Assembly: GCA_964036295.1 (NCBI GenBank)
Contig: OZ038462.1
Span: 875,501-939,500, forward strand
Direction: 5' to 3'
Origin: Plumapathes pennacea
Lineage: Eukaryota > Cnidaria > Anthozoa > Antipatharia > Myriopathidae
Length of the DNA stretch: 64,000 nucleotides
The notes below the pieces were generated by a model. It worked only from the letters and a program-made list of their open reading frames with translations, made no database searches and was not told where the DNA came from. The translations under genes were made by a program, and so were the position numbers. This document shows, one piece after another, positions 1 to 11,767 of this stretch. The number at the start of each line of letters is the position of its first letter. The first letter of the stretch is position 1.

Positions 1-2120
1 GCGTCCCTTAGTCTTTCTTTGATGGCTGTAAAGTTAATGCGTGAATCAAGGTGCGCTGTAAACTTCTCCGTAAACAGGTTGTGGATCGCGGAAAGTTTGT
101 ATTTAGTGGGTACTGGGTTTTCTTGTACCGATGCAGCCCATGTCAAGGCATCTCCGTCGCTTGGTGGGGCAGCTCCTATGGTGCTAGTGCTCGTTTCAAC
201 TGACTTTTGAAAATTTGAAGCCGCACTTCGCTGCTCTGAATCCATGGAGAATCCTCCGCCGACACTGAATGCTCCAGAATAGCTGGCCTGTGCCTGTACG
301 CTTATTTTCTTGTTTCGGATTTCTTCGTATTTCGTTTGGCTGATTTTGTGATTTTTTACGAACCGTGCCCCAAAAGTGACTTCAGACAGGAAATGAGTTC
401 CATAGTATTTGATGAACTCGATAATTTCATTTTCGGTTACGTCTGAGGCAGCCAATCTTTCAGCCCAAGTCAGGAAGCCGGGGTGGAATGGTGGAGGGTC
501 GGTGAGATCCAACGTGCTGAAGTAATAGCGACACTGGGCCTGGGATATAATATACAGGAACTCCCCCGAGGACATCTGGGCCACAGATTCTTTGTAGCTT
601 GCACTGGCGGAAAATTTAAAGCCCCATCCACCTCCTAAAAAGAGCAAAACCAAGAGGAGTCGTATAGAAAAGCAGAAACAATGGAGGATGCTGCTAGTTA
701 CTGTGAATTTTTGGAGATTTTAAATAGTAGAATTAGCGTAACAAAATGTCATAGTTTAACTATCATCACTGGTTTGTTAACCCTCTCACTTCCAAGCTCA
801 AAATTCCTCCAACTGAAGCCGAAAGTGTAAATTTGTGATTATTCACATCTGAGCATTTAGGCATCGAACAATAAGTTCTCCAAACTGTATGATCGTATTT
901 GTGGTACGAAACTGACTAACCCACCTTCAACGTTTGCCGCTACTTCAAGTGACTTTGACATTTCCAGTTTGTTGCGTATGAGTTTAGATGAGAAGGACGT
1001 CACACAGGACACATCGGGTACGATAATCAAACCTCTGGGGACGCTATAACGGCAGTCAGACGTCTGCCTTCCCAAGGAATAGTCAGACTTGAAGATCGGG
1101 TGCGTCAAACCTGGATCATGTCCCGTGGCCAGCGGGTAGCCAGTGATGATGTCGTACCCAAAGAAGGCGTAATCAAGATCAGGAAAAGATCGCTTCCAAT
1201 GGCTTTCTTGGCATTCTTGAAGCTGGTTGTCCAGTCTAACTCCTATAGCAGATCAATTTTGAGGTACTAAGTACAGAGCAATATTACACTAGAGAACTTT
1301 TGCGAGAAAAATAATTATACATATATTCCACAGTTTTTTGTTTAACACTATAAAGTTTATAAAACCATCTAATGATATACTTTTTCGTCAGTGCAGAACG
1401 CGCGCATCACTCATACGAACTCTTCAATTTTGGCAGTTTTGGAGCTCCTCTTGGAACCCATAAAACAATGTAGAACGTAAGCCGTAAGATGTGTCCATTA
1501 TATCAAAAGAACTTTTAAATGCAAAAATCCTGATAATTCGCATTATCAACTTATGAGTGAAAAAGTTTGTTCGCTTCTTCATCGGTGGCTTAGTTAATCA
1601 GTCAGTTATTTTATAATTGGTTAATACTTTGCAGTTGTATATCGTACTCCGTCCTTACCAAAGTTGAGGGAGGATTTTCCAGAACTTCCTGCTGCTATAG
1701 GCAGCTGTAAACTCAGCTTCTTTTCCTGAGAAGAAGCCTCCGAATCAGAAGACGGGAAAGCTACGTTTCTGTTGATATCAAGGTGGAAAAAGTCCATAAC
1801 GATCTCCATCCACTTGAAAATTTCAATATTAGATTTGTGGTTTCGTAAAAAGACATCACGTCTTACAGTCCAAAAAATAATGAAGAATGAACGAACTCTC
1901 AAGTATAGGGTCAGAGATTTTGAGAACCACAACTCGTGCCAACCCTACCCAGAATTTAGCAGTACACCGCGGACGGGACAATAAGGTGGACACCGCACTC
2001 TCTAGTAAATATCTTCGACACTACTAACCTCGATTGCGCCCAAACAGCAACTAACGTTGCCAGAACTGTCAAGACAATACATACCAGCAGAGCCAGTATA
2101 AATTTCCAATACCTCAAGAG
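1..2120 (-). CDS. MACPF-domain (perforin-like) protein, 3' end beyond the window
   Basis: Four coding exons join in phase on the minus strand: 2120-2029, 1768-1659, 1242-925 and 634-1, the last running off the left edge. Exon 2120-2029 encodes a strongly hydrophobic stretch (FILALLVCIVLTVLATLVAV) that looks like a signal peptide or anchor. Exon 634-1 holds the MACPF signature, YYGTHF followed six residues later by GA, preceded by the usual FSASASY segment. MACPF proteins oligomerise into membrane pores; in cnidarians the fold occurs in immune, developmental and venom proteins, and the sequence here does not say which. Acceptors are preceded by pyrimidine tracts, donors are GTTAGT, GTAAGG and GTGGGT, and phases run 2, 1, 1. 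The initiator ATG is not located: exon 2120-2029 begins in phase 0 after a good acceptor, so a short upstream exon is probably missing. The C-terminal part is outside the window. Confidence 0.85.
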
Positions 2121-2689
2121 CTGCAAGACGAAAAAATGCCTTATTCCCGAGCTCTGCGAGGGTAATAATCAGGACGCTAATGGTGTATTATTGCGCTATT
2201 TGGAGACTCTAAGTGGGTCGCCATCCCGAAATATGATGTTCGTCTGTCAGTCAGCAAAGGACAGGCGACACTTCATGTAAAGACCAACGAAAAACTATTC
2301 TACTCCTTATAAGGGAGTTTGTTCCTTATAAAGGATGAGTGCGTCGGATTAAATTTGACAGATTTCATGACGAGCCGCACGCCTTGACAACGGCCTTTCG
2401 GTGGGGACAATTTGTCCCCACCGCCCGTGGAGTGCGGTCTGCTTGGTATGAATGACAGAGGTGTAAACTCCAAACCATTAGCACAGTCGGTGTGCCGATA
2501 ATCACTTTATCCTGAATTAGAAATTGTAATTTTAGCCGGCAATCGTGCTCTGGGGTGCCTTTCTCACTCTATAACAGAAGTCGCGCTTATGTGGCGAAAA
2601 TTATCAGTCGGCATCTAACGAAAGAGCTTATGATGCCCAGTAAAAAAAATCTTATTAGTTTTCCGCCAGTCACAAACAATGTCATTGAT

Positions 2690-2775
2690 TTGACTTCACT
2701 TCCGTGCAATATTTCCTCACAAAGATTCGCGTCGAAACACGCACTTCCTGAGAACATTACAGTGGTCAGGTAGTC
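2690..2775 (+). repeat. Dispersed repeat, copy 1 of 3
   Basis: A ~85-bp segment running from TTGACTTCACTTCCGTGCAA to GTGGTCAGGTAG. Its reverse complement recurs with scattered substitutions at about 4016-4123 and 4270-4372. No coding function is apparent. Confidence 0.7.
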
Positions 2776-4015
2776 GCCGAAACACTCAATGAATGGTTTC
2801 TATGCACCGCAATCAAAAAGCTATAATATGTCCGTTCAATCTCTTCCCTGTTATGTCACGTTATCGAGTTTTATGACTGAATCAGCTGCTAGCAGACAAT
2901 GTGCCGAATCGAAAATCAATTTTTGTAAATCCGAATTTCAAATTAGATGCTGAAGCCGTTATCAAAATCTTACAAAAGACTGTTTCAAGTTTAGTTATCA
3001 GTGAAAAATGTCCCGCGGTATTAATCCAATAACAGTCGATTCAATCAGGATCATCCACATCAGGCAACTCTCAGCTGTCATGAAATCAGCATGATAGTAT
3101 CCAGTTCCTGTTTTAGGAATAAAATTACATTCGCGGGGCATTACTATTTTACGCGGGAAGGACAAGAGGCAGGATTGAGAGGGTTAGCGAATCACTTGTG
3201 TAGTGGTATAATCGGTTGAGGGTAAGCTATCGCTATTTCAGTTAATCCGCGAGATTTATTCGGGCCGAATTCCCGTGTGTACGTTCTGGCCACATGTTTG
3301 GTTTTGTGGCCGGATCTTGCTCTGTAATTGTTTAGCTGCAAATTTCAGGATGGGTAGATATATTAGTTTAGACTTATGTTTCTTGAAGTATGGCTCATAG
3401 CTTTAAAAATTATATGTTGAAGTGATTGTGGCTCTTTTTGTGTGACGGCCAGATCCGTTCAATCGGTGGTTTTGAGCGAACCATATTACTGCGAGATCAC
3501 CTCGCGAACGAAGCCCAGGGTACTTGTCAAAGGTCTAGCTCTCGGCCCGCGTATAGTATTATCTGATCACAACATGGTTACTTGTAAACTCGCGCAGGCC
3601 CAAAGGTTTATATAGTCATAGCGAAAGATTAAGTTTAATTTTCAAAACTGATTGATGTTTGGACATTGCAGGCAGCTTTATGAAATGTATTTTACTCATT
3701 GCGGCAAATGGAATGGTTTAAAGCTAAATTAAGCTTTGTTAGGAGAACACAAGACAAAACTCCGGGCATACTCACACAGAAAGTACAAGAGCATTAACTC
3801 GTACGTGGTCGTTTGAGTCTTTGATCAATTATAGGGCGAAGTATTTATAATTTGATTGAAGTTTTGTCGAGAACTCTACTGGTGTTTTTAGTGGTGTTTG
3901 GGGGTTTTGAGTTGAACCGCAACCTTGTGCGAAAAAAAGAGAACACCTTGGCTTTCAACCGGCTACTATTACTGCGAAATACTATAATTTCGGATACATA
4001 TTTTACGACTTCGGT

Positions 4016-4372
4016 TATTACCTGACCTGGCAGAATCTTAGTGCAGCAATGTTCTGAGGAAGTGTGTGTTTCGGCACGAATCTTTGTGAAGGAACATTGT
4101 ATGGAAGTGAAGTCAAATTCAGGTAAAATAGCTTGTAGCCGTCCAGTTTCAGCAGTCTTCTTGTCGTTGCGATCGTAACTCCAACAAAACAAGTAAGATC
4201 TCGCCTGTGCGAAGTAAACATCTCGGCTTTTTTTGGACCAAATTTCAGCCGTTTGGGATCTTTCTATTACTACCTGACTAGACAGAATCTTAGTTGCTGC
4301 AATGTTCCCAGGAAGTGGATGTTCCGACACGAATCTTTGGGAGGGAATATTGCACGGAAGTGAAGTCAAAAT
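4016..4372 (-). repeat. Dispersed repeat, copies 2 and 3 of 3
   Basis: Two minus-strand copies (about 4016-4123 and 4270-4372) of the segment at 2690-2775. Both run TACCTGAC, CAGAATCTTAG, CAATGTTC, GGAAGTG, ACGAATCTTTG and GGAAGTGAAGTCAAA in order. They are about 150 bp apart in the same orientation, so a local tandem duplication is likely. Confidence 0.7.
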
Positions 4373-4839
4373 CAGGTAAAACCGTTTTTGTAGTGATTGG
4401 CTTTTTTCCAAGACTGATATACGCTTCAATCTTGCTTATCAGCTTATTTTGGTAGGATAAAAAGTTGTCAATTTTAATACTCGGCGACGGACGGCTACTT
4501 TAAATTTGCGCAATAGTTTAGTGTATCAGCCCATTTGTCAAAGAAAAAATGATAAACTTTGAAGAGACTCAAAAAATACAGCAAAACAGCCCCAATGCTC
4601 AGTGAATTCTTGATATCCGGTTTTCACAAAGCAGCTCAGCAGGCTGGCGTTTGCCCCACGGGAAACATTCTCACCCCAAGGATCGAGGCGCTTGCGTGCT
4701 GTTTTGCTTACACCTTTGTTCGCCGCAGTTAATTGAGATTAAAACAGCTTGGTTAGCAACGGGTACTTACGGCTCAACCCGGCTGCGGCTCCTCATGAAC
4801 TAAACTTTGAACGAGTGTCGATTTGAATGGATTGATTTG

Positions 4840-5010
4840 TTCTGCGTTAAAGAAAATGAAAAAATGAATGAAGCTCGTCTTCAAAAATGAAGAGAGTATG
4901 ATAGGGCAAGGCGCAAGCGTGAAACAATCGAAGAGCAGAAAATCCGTCTTGAGCAAAGACCCGAAGAAAAAAGCCTGGGAGCGAGGATGCTTCACATCCT
5001 GGAAACAAAC
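4840..5010 (+). mobile_element. Decayed transposon-type basic-repeat coding fragment
   Basis: One plus-strand frame reads NEARLQK, a stop, then REYDRARRKRETIEEQKIRL. The same arrangement (REARLQKRREQVRARRNRET) recurs on the minus strand near 9.9 kb. Arg/Glu-rich repeats of this kind precede the replicase/helicase region in Helitron-type transposon proteins as I recall them, so a transposon fragment is the best guess. The in-frame stop shows that it is dead. Confidence 0.35.
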
Positions 5011-5685
5011 CAATGATTACACGACCAAACCTTTCTCTTAAGAGGGCGCCCTGAATCAATATCTCCAACTTGAGATCTGAGCGCTTCCAGTTCTTTTCCT
5101 TGCTTTTGCACCTCTCTTGCTGCACTGTCCACTTCTTCTTGTAGGTGGATGTTCTCCAGATATCTTGCTGCTGGACCCTTATGACAGAGAGAGAATGAAT
5201 AAATGAACGACTTTCAGTCAGCCAGCTGGGGGTTATTCAGTGATAACGTCCGCTCGCAGGTCAAGTGTCACGATTCCACCAGTCACGCGCGAGTTAATGG
5301 GTCATTTATGTAATAAAGTCAAAATTTGGTTCGCTTTGCAGAAGTTAAGTAATGTCCATCAGTATGTTAAGGGAATATTATTATACTTTGCTCCTTGTGT
5401 GTCGATCAGCTTAAGGTATCAGGATACCCTCGTGAACGACATGCGTTCAAACCCATTTTTCGCGCTAGCGTTACAATTAACTAATAATAAAGTATATATT
5501 TTCTGAAAGCTCAACAATCACAGATTTAGGTTAAAGCTTTAATTTTTTTTAATTTGCTAAAGAAAGAAAGTTATCAGCTTCCGAGTGAATTTTGACCTTG
5601 CCTCATTAAAAAAGCCTAATGTCACTCGGATTTTACCCGATTTGATTATTTATTGTTTCAGCCTACTGTTGACACAATGAAGAAA

Positions 5686-5834
5686 AAAAAGGTGTCTCCG
5701 AATTTTGATATCTTGTCCATATACAAAGTTATTGACTTTTAAAGTTGGCCGATCATATTTCTAGCTACGCGTAAGACAAAAGCGGACATATCTTCCGAAC
5801 GAAAAAAAAGAAATAAAACCGGAGACACCTTTTT
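5686..5834. repeat. Inverted repeat, MITE-like
   Basis: AAAAAGGTGTCTCCG (5686-5700) is perfectly complementary to CGGAGACACCTTTTT (5820-5834), with about 120 bp between the arms. No coding capacity. Small non-autonomous DNA transposons have this form. No target-site duplication was identified. Confidence 0.5.
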
Positions 5835-6769
5835 GTAGCTTTGATATTGATTCACATATTTGCCAAGTTTCAAGCCAATCGATTAAAATCCATTGAAGTG
5901 CAGGTTTCCGAAAGAAACACTTTTCCGCGTTTTAAAAACACCGAGAAAAACACATTTAAAGATTCTGACCAGGGAGCCAGAAACCTGTTTACATAATCGC
6001 CTCATCTGTCAGCAATCTGTCAAAACACCGCAGTCGCATAGAGACTTTCCAGGCATCTTGTAGGTAATTGAAACACGCAGCACAAAAGACCGCCGGGTAT
6101 AACTACGGACATCAACGCTTCGTTCGGGCGTGCGTTTCGCAACATCTATTTTCCCCGCTTCACAGTTGCACTCACCACTCAACACCAATTCAACCTTTTG
6201 CAGCCACAGTTGGAATTCGGAATGAGTTCAAGCAAACGACAAACTCGTTCTAAAAAGACAGCTACGAAAAGCAGGAGTGTTCCATGGTCCACGCGCTGCT
6301 CAAGGTTTATAAATCGGCATTGTGCAAGAATCACACGCTGTGACCTTTCGTCGCTCAGGTGGTTATATTTAATTTGTTTCAGCGTAAACACAGAAAAGCG
6401 TTCAGAAAGGCGTACAGGGAAAAATTTCTTGCGGCATTTCGTTATTCTTGCAGATTTGCTGTTAGTCATACGTTCCCGTCGCGCGGTTAAAATTTGTACT
6501 TTATTGTTTTGCATGACTGGCGCGCAAGCCGCATGCTGCGCAGTTACGGGTGATACTAACGATCTGTTGACAGGTAGTTTCCGGTGAGAAAGAGAAAGAT
6601 AAAATCCTTTCGTTTGAATATCTCGGGGAAAAAAATAGGTATCCAAATTTTGTTTTCAGAAACACAAGGTAAAACATGTAGTAATTTCGTTAAGCCAAAA
6701 AAAAAAATTTCGAATCTGGCAAAGTCCGGAGGGTATCCTGATACCTTAAAACAATTATTGGAAACTGTC

Positions 6770-6960
6770 ATGTTTGTGCATGTTTATTTGGTCAGGCATA
6801 GTAGCTGCTTCACCGTGACACTTAACAAATAGCTTCACGTACGTATTGCGGGCCCTTTTTTCGTCTTCCTATTTCCCTTTTTCTTTCATTCGCATTCGGT
6901 TTAGGGGAGAAACAAGACATTTATGGTGGCTTCGCTAGTTCCGCGGTCTGCTGTTCCGCA
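6770..6960 (+). repeat. Repeated block, also at 8383-8560
   Basis: This segment (GGTCAGGCATAGTAG, then AAATAGCTTCACGTACG, then CCCTTTTTCTTTCATTCGCA, then a GTTCCGC box) reappears with substitutions and small gaps at 8383-8560. It looks like a duplicated non-coding piece at the edge of the nuclease duplication. Confidence 0.65.
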
Positions 6961-7053
6961 GATTAGTGACACCTAAAAAGTTGTCTCAGCAAATATTGTA
7001 GTTTAGCTTGTCCACAAAAACTTGATAACGCATCACCATGCACGTACTTGGTT

Positions 7054-8250
7054 GGAGAAACCACTGCTTGCAGGGTATGAACAAGCAGGCATCTTGTGTG
7101 TAGCAGTAGACACATGAATTTAGCAGGTTCCTATTTTTTTAAAAAATGCTACCACTCCCTGTGTCTACAATGTGAACTCTGTTACTTTGGCTTCACAGCT
7201 GTCTCAGCTTTGAGGAAAGGAACGTCTTTTCTTTCTCCTAGAGTCATTTTCTTTCAGTCTACTAGAGGTAAATTACAGCAATACGAGTGCAGCTGTGAAC
7301 AAGGGACATTTGCAAACATCTTACTAACTAGTGCATGACATTTTATACAAGCGCATCACTAAAATTGTATTTATCAGTATTCCCAAAAAACTCACCTTCT
7401 TTGCCATGATAGTTAAACCTGCGTTTCACGACACTCGCTATGTCGCGCCGCGTCCGGTGTGAATCGGAATGAAGGAATGAGCGGGATCTAATTTTGTCGC
7501 GTTGTCGCATGCAGTTACAGCGTGTCGCGACGTGTCCAGTGTGAAATGGCCTTAATGCATGTATAATGATTTAATCTTTTCTGTCAACAGCACCGCATGG
7601 TTTTTCGTGGAAATGAAACTTAATCAACCCTAGGGCATTCAATCGAAACCCCCTCATTGGTATTCATTTAGTATGAAAAAATATCAATCTGAACGTTTAC
7701 TTTTGCTCGAAGGCACTTTTCAGGGAATCCACGAACCTCCGCCCGAACTCCCTTCACAGAATCCTGCAGGTTCCCCCCAGCAAACTATAATGTTATGCTA
7801 AACGTCATAAAACTATTTTCGTTGTCGTTTCAAGTGTTAACCACGGCTCTGACAAAGATGCACTGTATTTGTGTTTGTTTTTTAAGATCCCGGGTTTAAG
7901 ATCCGTATGTGCCGCCCCAAAGAGTATCGTTTTCAAGTATTCTTAGTCTGTAGGGTATAGATTTTGCCTTTTTCGTCTAAAATAGGGGACCGATTTCGTC
8001 AGTTTGGTCTGGGATTGGGTATGATTTTAATAGAACACTGTGTTGCCGCGAACATCGCACGGCAAATGGAAGAAAACACCGGGCGGAAATCTTGCAACAA
8101 AAAAAAAAATCTCTGAACTAGGGTAAACATTTTGAGGTCAGATTTGAAATAGGGTGTACATTTTAGAATCAGTCTGAAATAGGGAATAGAAAATCAGATA
8201 TTTTGGTCTGAAATAGGGTAAGGGTTTTCAGCACCACCCCCGATCCGTAA
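7054..8250 (+). repeat. Segmental duplication, 5' flank of nuclease copy A
   Basis: Begins GGAGAAACCACTGCTTGCAG and matches 13930-15150 nearly throughout, with small indels and substitutions. Shared landmarks include GTTTCAAGTGTTAACCACGG and several AATAGGGTA boxes near the end. It is the upstream arm of a duplication that also covers the nuclease gene and its 3' region. No reading frame is conserved in it. Confidence 0.85.
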
Positions 8251-9539
8251 TCCTTATTAGTTGTTGGTGGGAGGCTTGAAAACAATGACGCACAGCTATG
8301 CTGTCCTGTAGATGCCTAAACTTTAAGTAAACAACAAACTCTGCAGTACTTCCGCGATTTAAATGAAATTGAGTCGAAGGTCATGTTTAGTCAGGCATGG
8401 TAGCAAATAGCTTTACGTACGCCTTTGCGAACCATTTTCTCGTCTTCCTCTTTTCCCTTTTTCTTTCATTTGCATTCGATTTAGGGGAAAAAACACAAGT
8501 CGTTTATGGTAGTTTTATCAGGTTCCGGAAGTTCCACAGTCAACCAGGTTCTATTAAGCTCTTTTTCTTGGACATGTAAATACCTGTCCGGCTTTATGTT
8601 ATCTATATGTCAACAACACGACCCCACAAGCGGCAACGCTTTAAATCCTATCGCGTACCACACCTGAATGAATGGCGGAGTTCTACTGTATAGTTTCTGG
8701 ATTGATACTAGAAATACGATAATCGCAGATACCCCCTCACTCTGCCATATTGATGGGATATTACTTTGGAAACTCCCAACAAGAGTAGCCTTTGTTTTAC
8801 CGAAATGTTGACTCAATCTTTTCTTCGAACTCAAGTGCTACACGCAAAGGAAGGAGAAAAGGAATGGTGTGTGTTATACTTTTGCGTTGAAAAACAAGAA
8901 TCGATTGCGTGACGAAGTACGTATTTCCCACGGTCGGCACGTCAAATTAATTCATACAGTCTTCCAAGCACGTTCTCAAAATTTAATACTCAAATTTTGA
9001 AGTTGGTCGGCCGTCGTAGTACGGGAAAAAAGGAACACTGAATTCATAGGCAGTACAATTAAATAGGCTTCCTGTGCGATTTGTTTTTACTCTGGATTGC
9101 ATGCTCCAGACTCAGGCATGCATATTTAATAGGCTCGAATTGTTTTGTATGTCAACCCACTCAAAACAGCAAGATTTCTCCCAGAATCAAAGCAAAACTT
9201 GAACAGTTTACTTCAAATTATACACGGGCTTCAGACCCAGTAATACGTCTAAGTGCTTGTGAACGATTCTCGCTGCAATCACCGCGTGTCAGATTACAGA
9301 AAAATAAGACATCTGACTAAATTATTCAAGACTCCAAATTCCGATTGCTCTGAGCGAATACGGTAGCCGAAACTGGCGAAAATGATCAGCATACAGATTT
9401 TAGTACATTCTTGAAGTGATCGAGTTACAAGCTATACGCGAGAGAATTTATTTGTCACGGTGATTGTTCGATTTCCACTGACTAACCTTTGTTGCTTGTC
9501 CTTTCTAAATAAGTATCTGAGTTTAACACAAAACGGCGT

Positions 9540-9970
9540 CTGAAGCTCCCGATTTGCTTTCAAGCGCTGTTCCCTTTGTGGAGTTGTCTGTGTTACCCGC
9601 TTCTGTTCATGTCGCTTTTGGTCGGCATTCATGCGCTGTTGTCTTTGCGGAGTCTTCTCTTCGGCCCGCTTTTTCTCCTGAAGGTCTCGATTCGCTTTCA
9701 AGCGCTGTTCTCTTTGCGGAGTTGTCTGTGTTACCCGCTTCTCTTCATGTCGCTTTCGATCGGCATTCATGCGCTGTTTTCTTTTCGGTCATAGTTCCGT
9801 CTTTTGTCGAGACGAACTTGGCGCTGTTTGATCGTTTCACGGTTCCGCCTTGCTCGTACCTGTTCCCTTCTCTTTTGAAGACGAGCTTCGCGAGACTGTT
9901 GTGTTTCAAGTTTTCTATTTTCGTGAACACAGCTACGATATACTGTAGTTGCTTCGTTCAATTGCGAGTA
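9540..9970 (-). mobile_element. Transposon-type Arg/Gln-rich repeat remnant
   Basis: Minus-strand frames encode reiterated ~20-residue units such as QTTPQREQRLKANRELQ and RHEQKRVTQTTPQREQRLKA, joined upstream to SREARLQKRREQVRARRNRE in another frame. The DNA repeats internally with a ~170-bp higher-order period (compare about 9560-9600 with 9718-9758). This resembles the basic N-terminal region of Helitron-like replicase/helicase proteins; no helicase or nuclease motif follows, and a frameshift breaks the frame near 9770. Best read as a dead fragment. Confidence 0.4.
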
Positions 9971-10056
9971 AAACTACAGAGCCACACGTGATCGATCCGG
10001 CCTTTGTTATTGGTTCTGCAGCGACGCGATAGGAACTGGGGACGAGGTCGCACGCA

Positions 10057-10094
10057 AGACTGACAGACTGACAGACTGACAGACTGACAGACGA
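10057..10094 (+). repeat. Short tandem repeat
   Basis: About four to five units of the octamer GACAGACT or close variants. It has no counterpart in duplication copy B. Confidence 0.85.
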
Positions 10095-10561
10095 ACATTA
10101 GATTTCGAGATGGCGGCAGGCTTGGAGTCTCCGATAAGGCGATAATACTACTGCATTAGCGTCTTGAGTATTTCCCTCACTTCGTTCGGGGAAAAAAGAA
10201 ATACTACCTTTGTTAGATTAAAGCCACTCGTTTTGTGGGCTGAACACTTAGCTGATGATTATGCGCATGATCGAAAAGCTGATTCAATTCTGTGCCGTTA
10301 TTACGCGTAAATTTATGTTATTAAAACTCATCTTGCCTTTTGTCCTGGTATTAAGAGCACTTAATAACATGTCCTGGCTTATTCCAATAGTTCTGTTAGA
10401 AGTGCGTTTTGCGTTTGATGTGAAAGAAAACAAAGCCAAACATATTCTATATTCACAGTGACATTACAGGGAAAACATTCAACGAGGAAACCTCGGTGGT
10501 TCCGTTCTCGCGATTGATTCCCAAGCGTCTATATCAGTCAAGTGGCAGGTACAGCATAACC

Positions 10562-11767
10562 ATGCAGAAGATGCTTCTAGGTCTTTTGGGCTGTATAGCC
10601 ATTTGGCATTTTTTGCAAGGAGTATCGGGTCAATCTTGTTCGTGGAGTGGTTTTAAAGGTTGCGAGTGTAACTTTATAGGGGCTTGTGTCCCTGCAACAC
10701 CAACACCAAAACCAAAACCAATAAAAGATAGAGACAAAATGAGCAGCTACGCGCCGCGGGGCCTGGATCAGTTTAGCTACGTTCGCAACCCACAAGCACC
10801 AGTAAACCTGGCCTATCTGTGTGAAAGCACTACAGTGGCTGTTCTGTATGACTGCAATGCAAGGATTCCCTTATATGCAGCTACTGTTATGACGGGTAAA
10901 CAAATCGGTGCTGGCTACAAACGGCCGAAACTAAATTTTCGAGAAAGTGGCGACTTGAAGCTGGATATAGAATTTCAACAAGTCGAAGACGATTACGACC
11001 AAGCTAACAAGAGAAATATGTGCTACGAAACTAGGCGATCGCGAAGTGGCAAATACCTCGTCGATGGTGAATGGTGGCGAGCGGCTAACCCTAAAGACAG
11101 CTTATTCACAGAAAGGCAATGCACTGCGCAATGTGCGTCAACTAAAACGCGGGTCCACAGAGGCCACTTGATAGCGGCAAGCTACGCTAGAGGAGAAGAA
11201 GGCCAGATACCCGATACCTTTACATACACAAACGCTGTTCCTCAGTTTGCAGTGTTTAATGGCGGCCAGTGGCTATCAGGAGAAAAACTTCTGATAGAAT
11301 GGGGTCGCAGCCACTGTAATATTCACAAAGGTCAGCCTACAGAGAATATTCGAATGTACATTGTAGTTGGTACAATCCCATCGACATATGGAGCATTCAA
11401 AAGAAGATTTTTTGGCAAATCAGGTTTTAGTGATTATCAAGGCGCATCTGAGATGGACAGTACTTACGGGTTAAAAACCGGAAAGAGTTCTTACCGCATA
11501 AATGTGCCCCGCATTATGTGGAGTGCAGCATGCTGCAAGTTCGAGTACGTTGAAAAGAAAGGTTCCAAAGAGATACGAAGGAAAATAACGAGAAGTACAG
11601 CCTTCTTTCGGGAGAACGAACCCGGACGCCAAAAGCTCAATGTTCCAGGCAGAATGGTCGGCTTGTTCGTGACAATGGGACTGAAGAGTCTAGTGACCAT
11701 TGATTTGTTTCCAGACGAACACCACGATTGCTACGATGGTGAAAACTTTGTGAATCTCAGCGAGTGA
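10562..11767 (+). CDS. Secreted DNA/RNA non-specific endonuclease-like protein, copy A
   Basis: A single-exon protein of 401 residues. The ATG at 10562 starts a signal peptide (MLLGLLGCIAIWHFLQGVSG). The frame is open further upstream without another ATG. A short Cys-rich segment follows (about six Cys), then a Pro/Lys linker (ATPTPKPKP), then an Endonuclease_NS domain of the Serratia nuclease/ENDOD1 type. Visible motifs are RGHLIAASYA (general-base His), YTNAVPQFAVFNGGQW (the Asn-containing helix that carries the metal ligand) and MYIVVGTIPS. Enzymes of this family cleave DNA and RNA with Mg2+. Oddity: the canonical DRGH motif reads HRGH, so the Asp is lost while Arg, Gly and His remain. Activity is therefore plausible but unproven. 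A near-identical paralogue lies at 15682-16896. AATAAA at 12086 is a likely polyadenylation signal. Confidence 0.9.
   Translation: MQKMLLGLLGCIAIWHFLQGVSGQSCSWSGFKGCECNFIGACVPATPTPKPKPIKDRDKMSSYAPRGLDQFSYVRNPQAPVNLAYLCESTTVAVLYDCNARIPLYAATVMTGKQIGAGYKRPKLNFRESGDLKLDIEFQQVEDDYDQANKRNMCYETRRSRSGKYLVDGEWWRAANPKDSLFTERQCTAQCASTKTRVHRGHLIAASYARGEEGQIPDTFTYTNAVPQFAVFNGGQWLSGEKLLIEWGRSHCNIHKGQPTENIRMYIVVGTIPSTYGAFKRRFFGKSGFSDYQGASEMDSTYGLKTGKSSYRINVPRIMWSAACCKFEYVEKKGSKEIRRKITRSTAFFRENEPGRQKLNVPGRMVGLFVTMGLKSLVTIDLFPDEHHDCYDGENFVNLSE

Larger units (their letters stand above)
2121..4850. other. Non-coding stretch upstream of the MACPF gene
   Basis: No convincing gene was found here. The missing first exon of the MACPF gene may lie in this stretch. 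It contains three copies of a short repeat, listed separately. The longest open frame, 3845-4429 on the minus strand, is made of two copies of that repeat and is not a credible protein. Confidence 0.5.
5011..7053. other. Intergenic, no gene recognised
   Basis: It contains an inverted repeat (5686-5834) and a segment (6770-6960) that is repeated at 8383-8560. Open frames between 6068 and 6832 overlap one another on both strands and show no known domain. Confidence 0.45.
8251..10440. other. Copy-A-specific region upstream of nuclease A
   Basis: This 2.2-kb stretch is mostly absent from the second duplication copy, which retains only the segment matching 8704-8775 (at about 15462-15530). It contains the 8383-8560 repeat and a transposon-like coding remnant, but no intact gene. 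Either copy A gained insertions or copy B lost sequence. Confidence 0.5.

Noticed and set aside
3845-4429. 194-codon minus-strand frame
   Set aside because: It consists of two copies of a non-coding repeat also present at 2690-2775 in the opposite orientation. No domain.
6068-6832. Overlapping open frames on both strands
   Set aside because: They mirror one another, have no recognisable domain and most lack a supported start.
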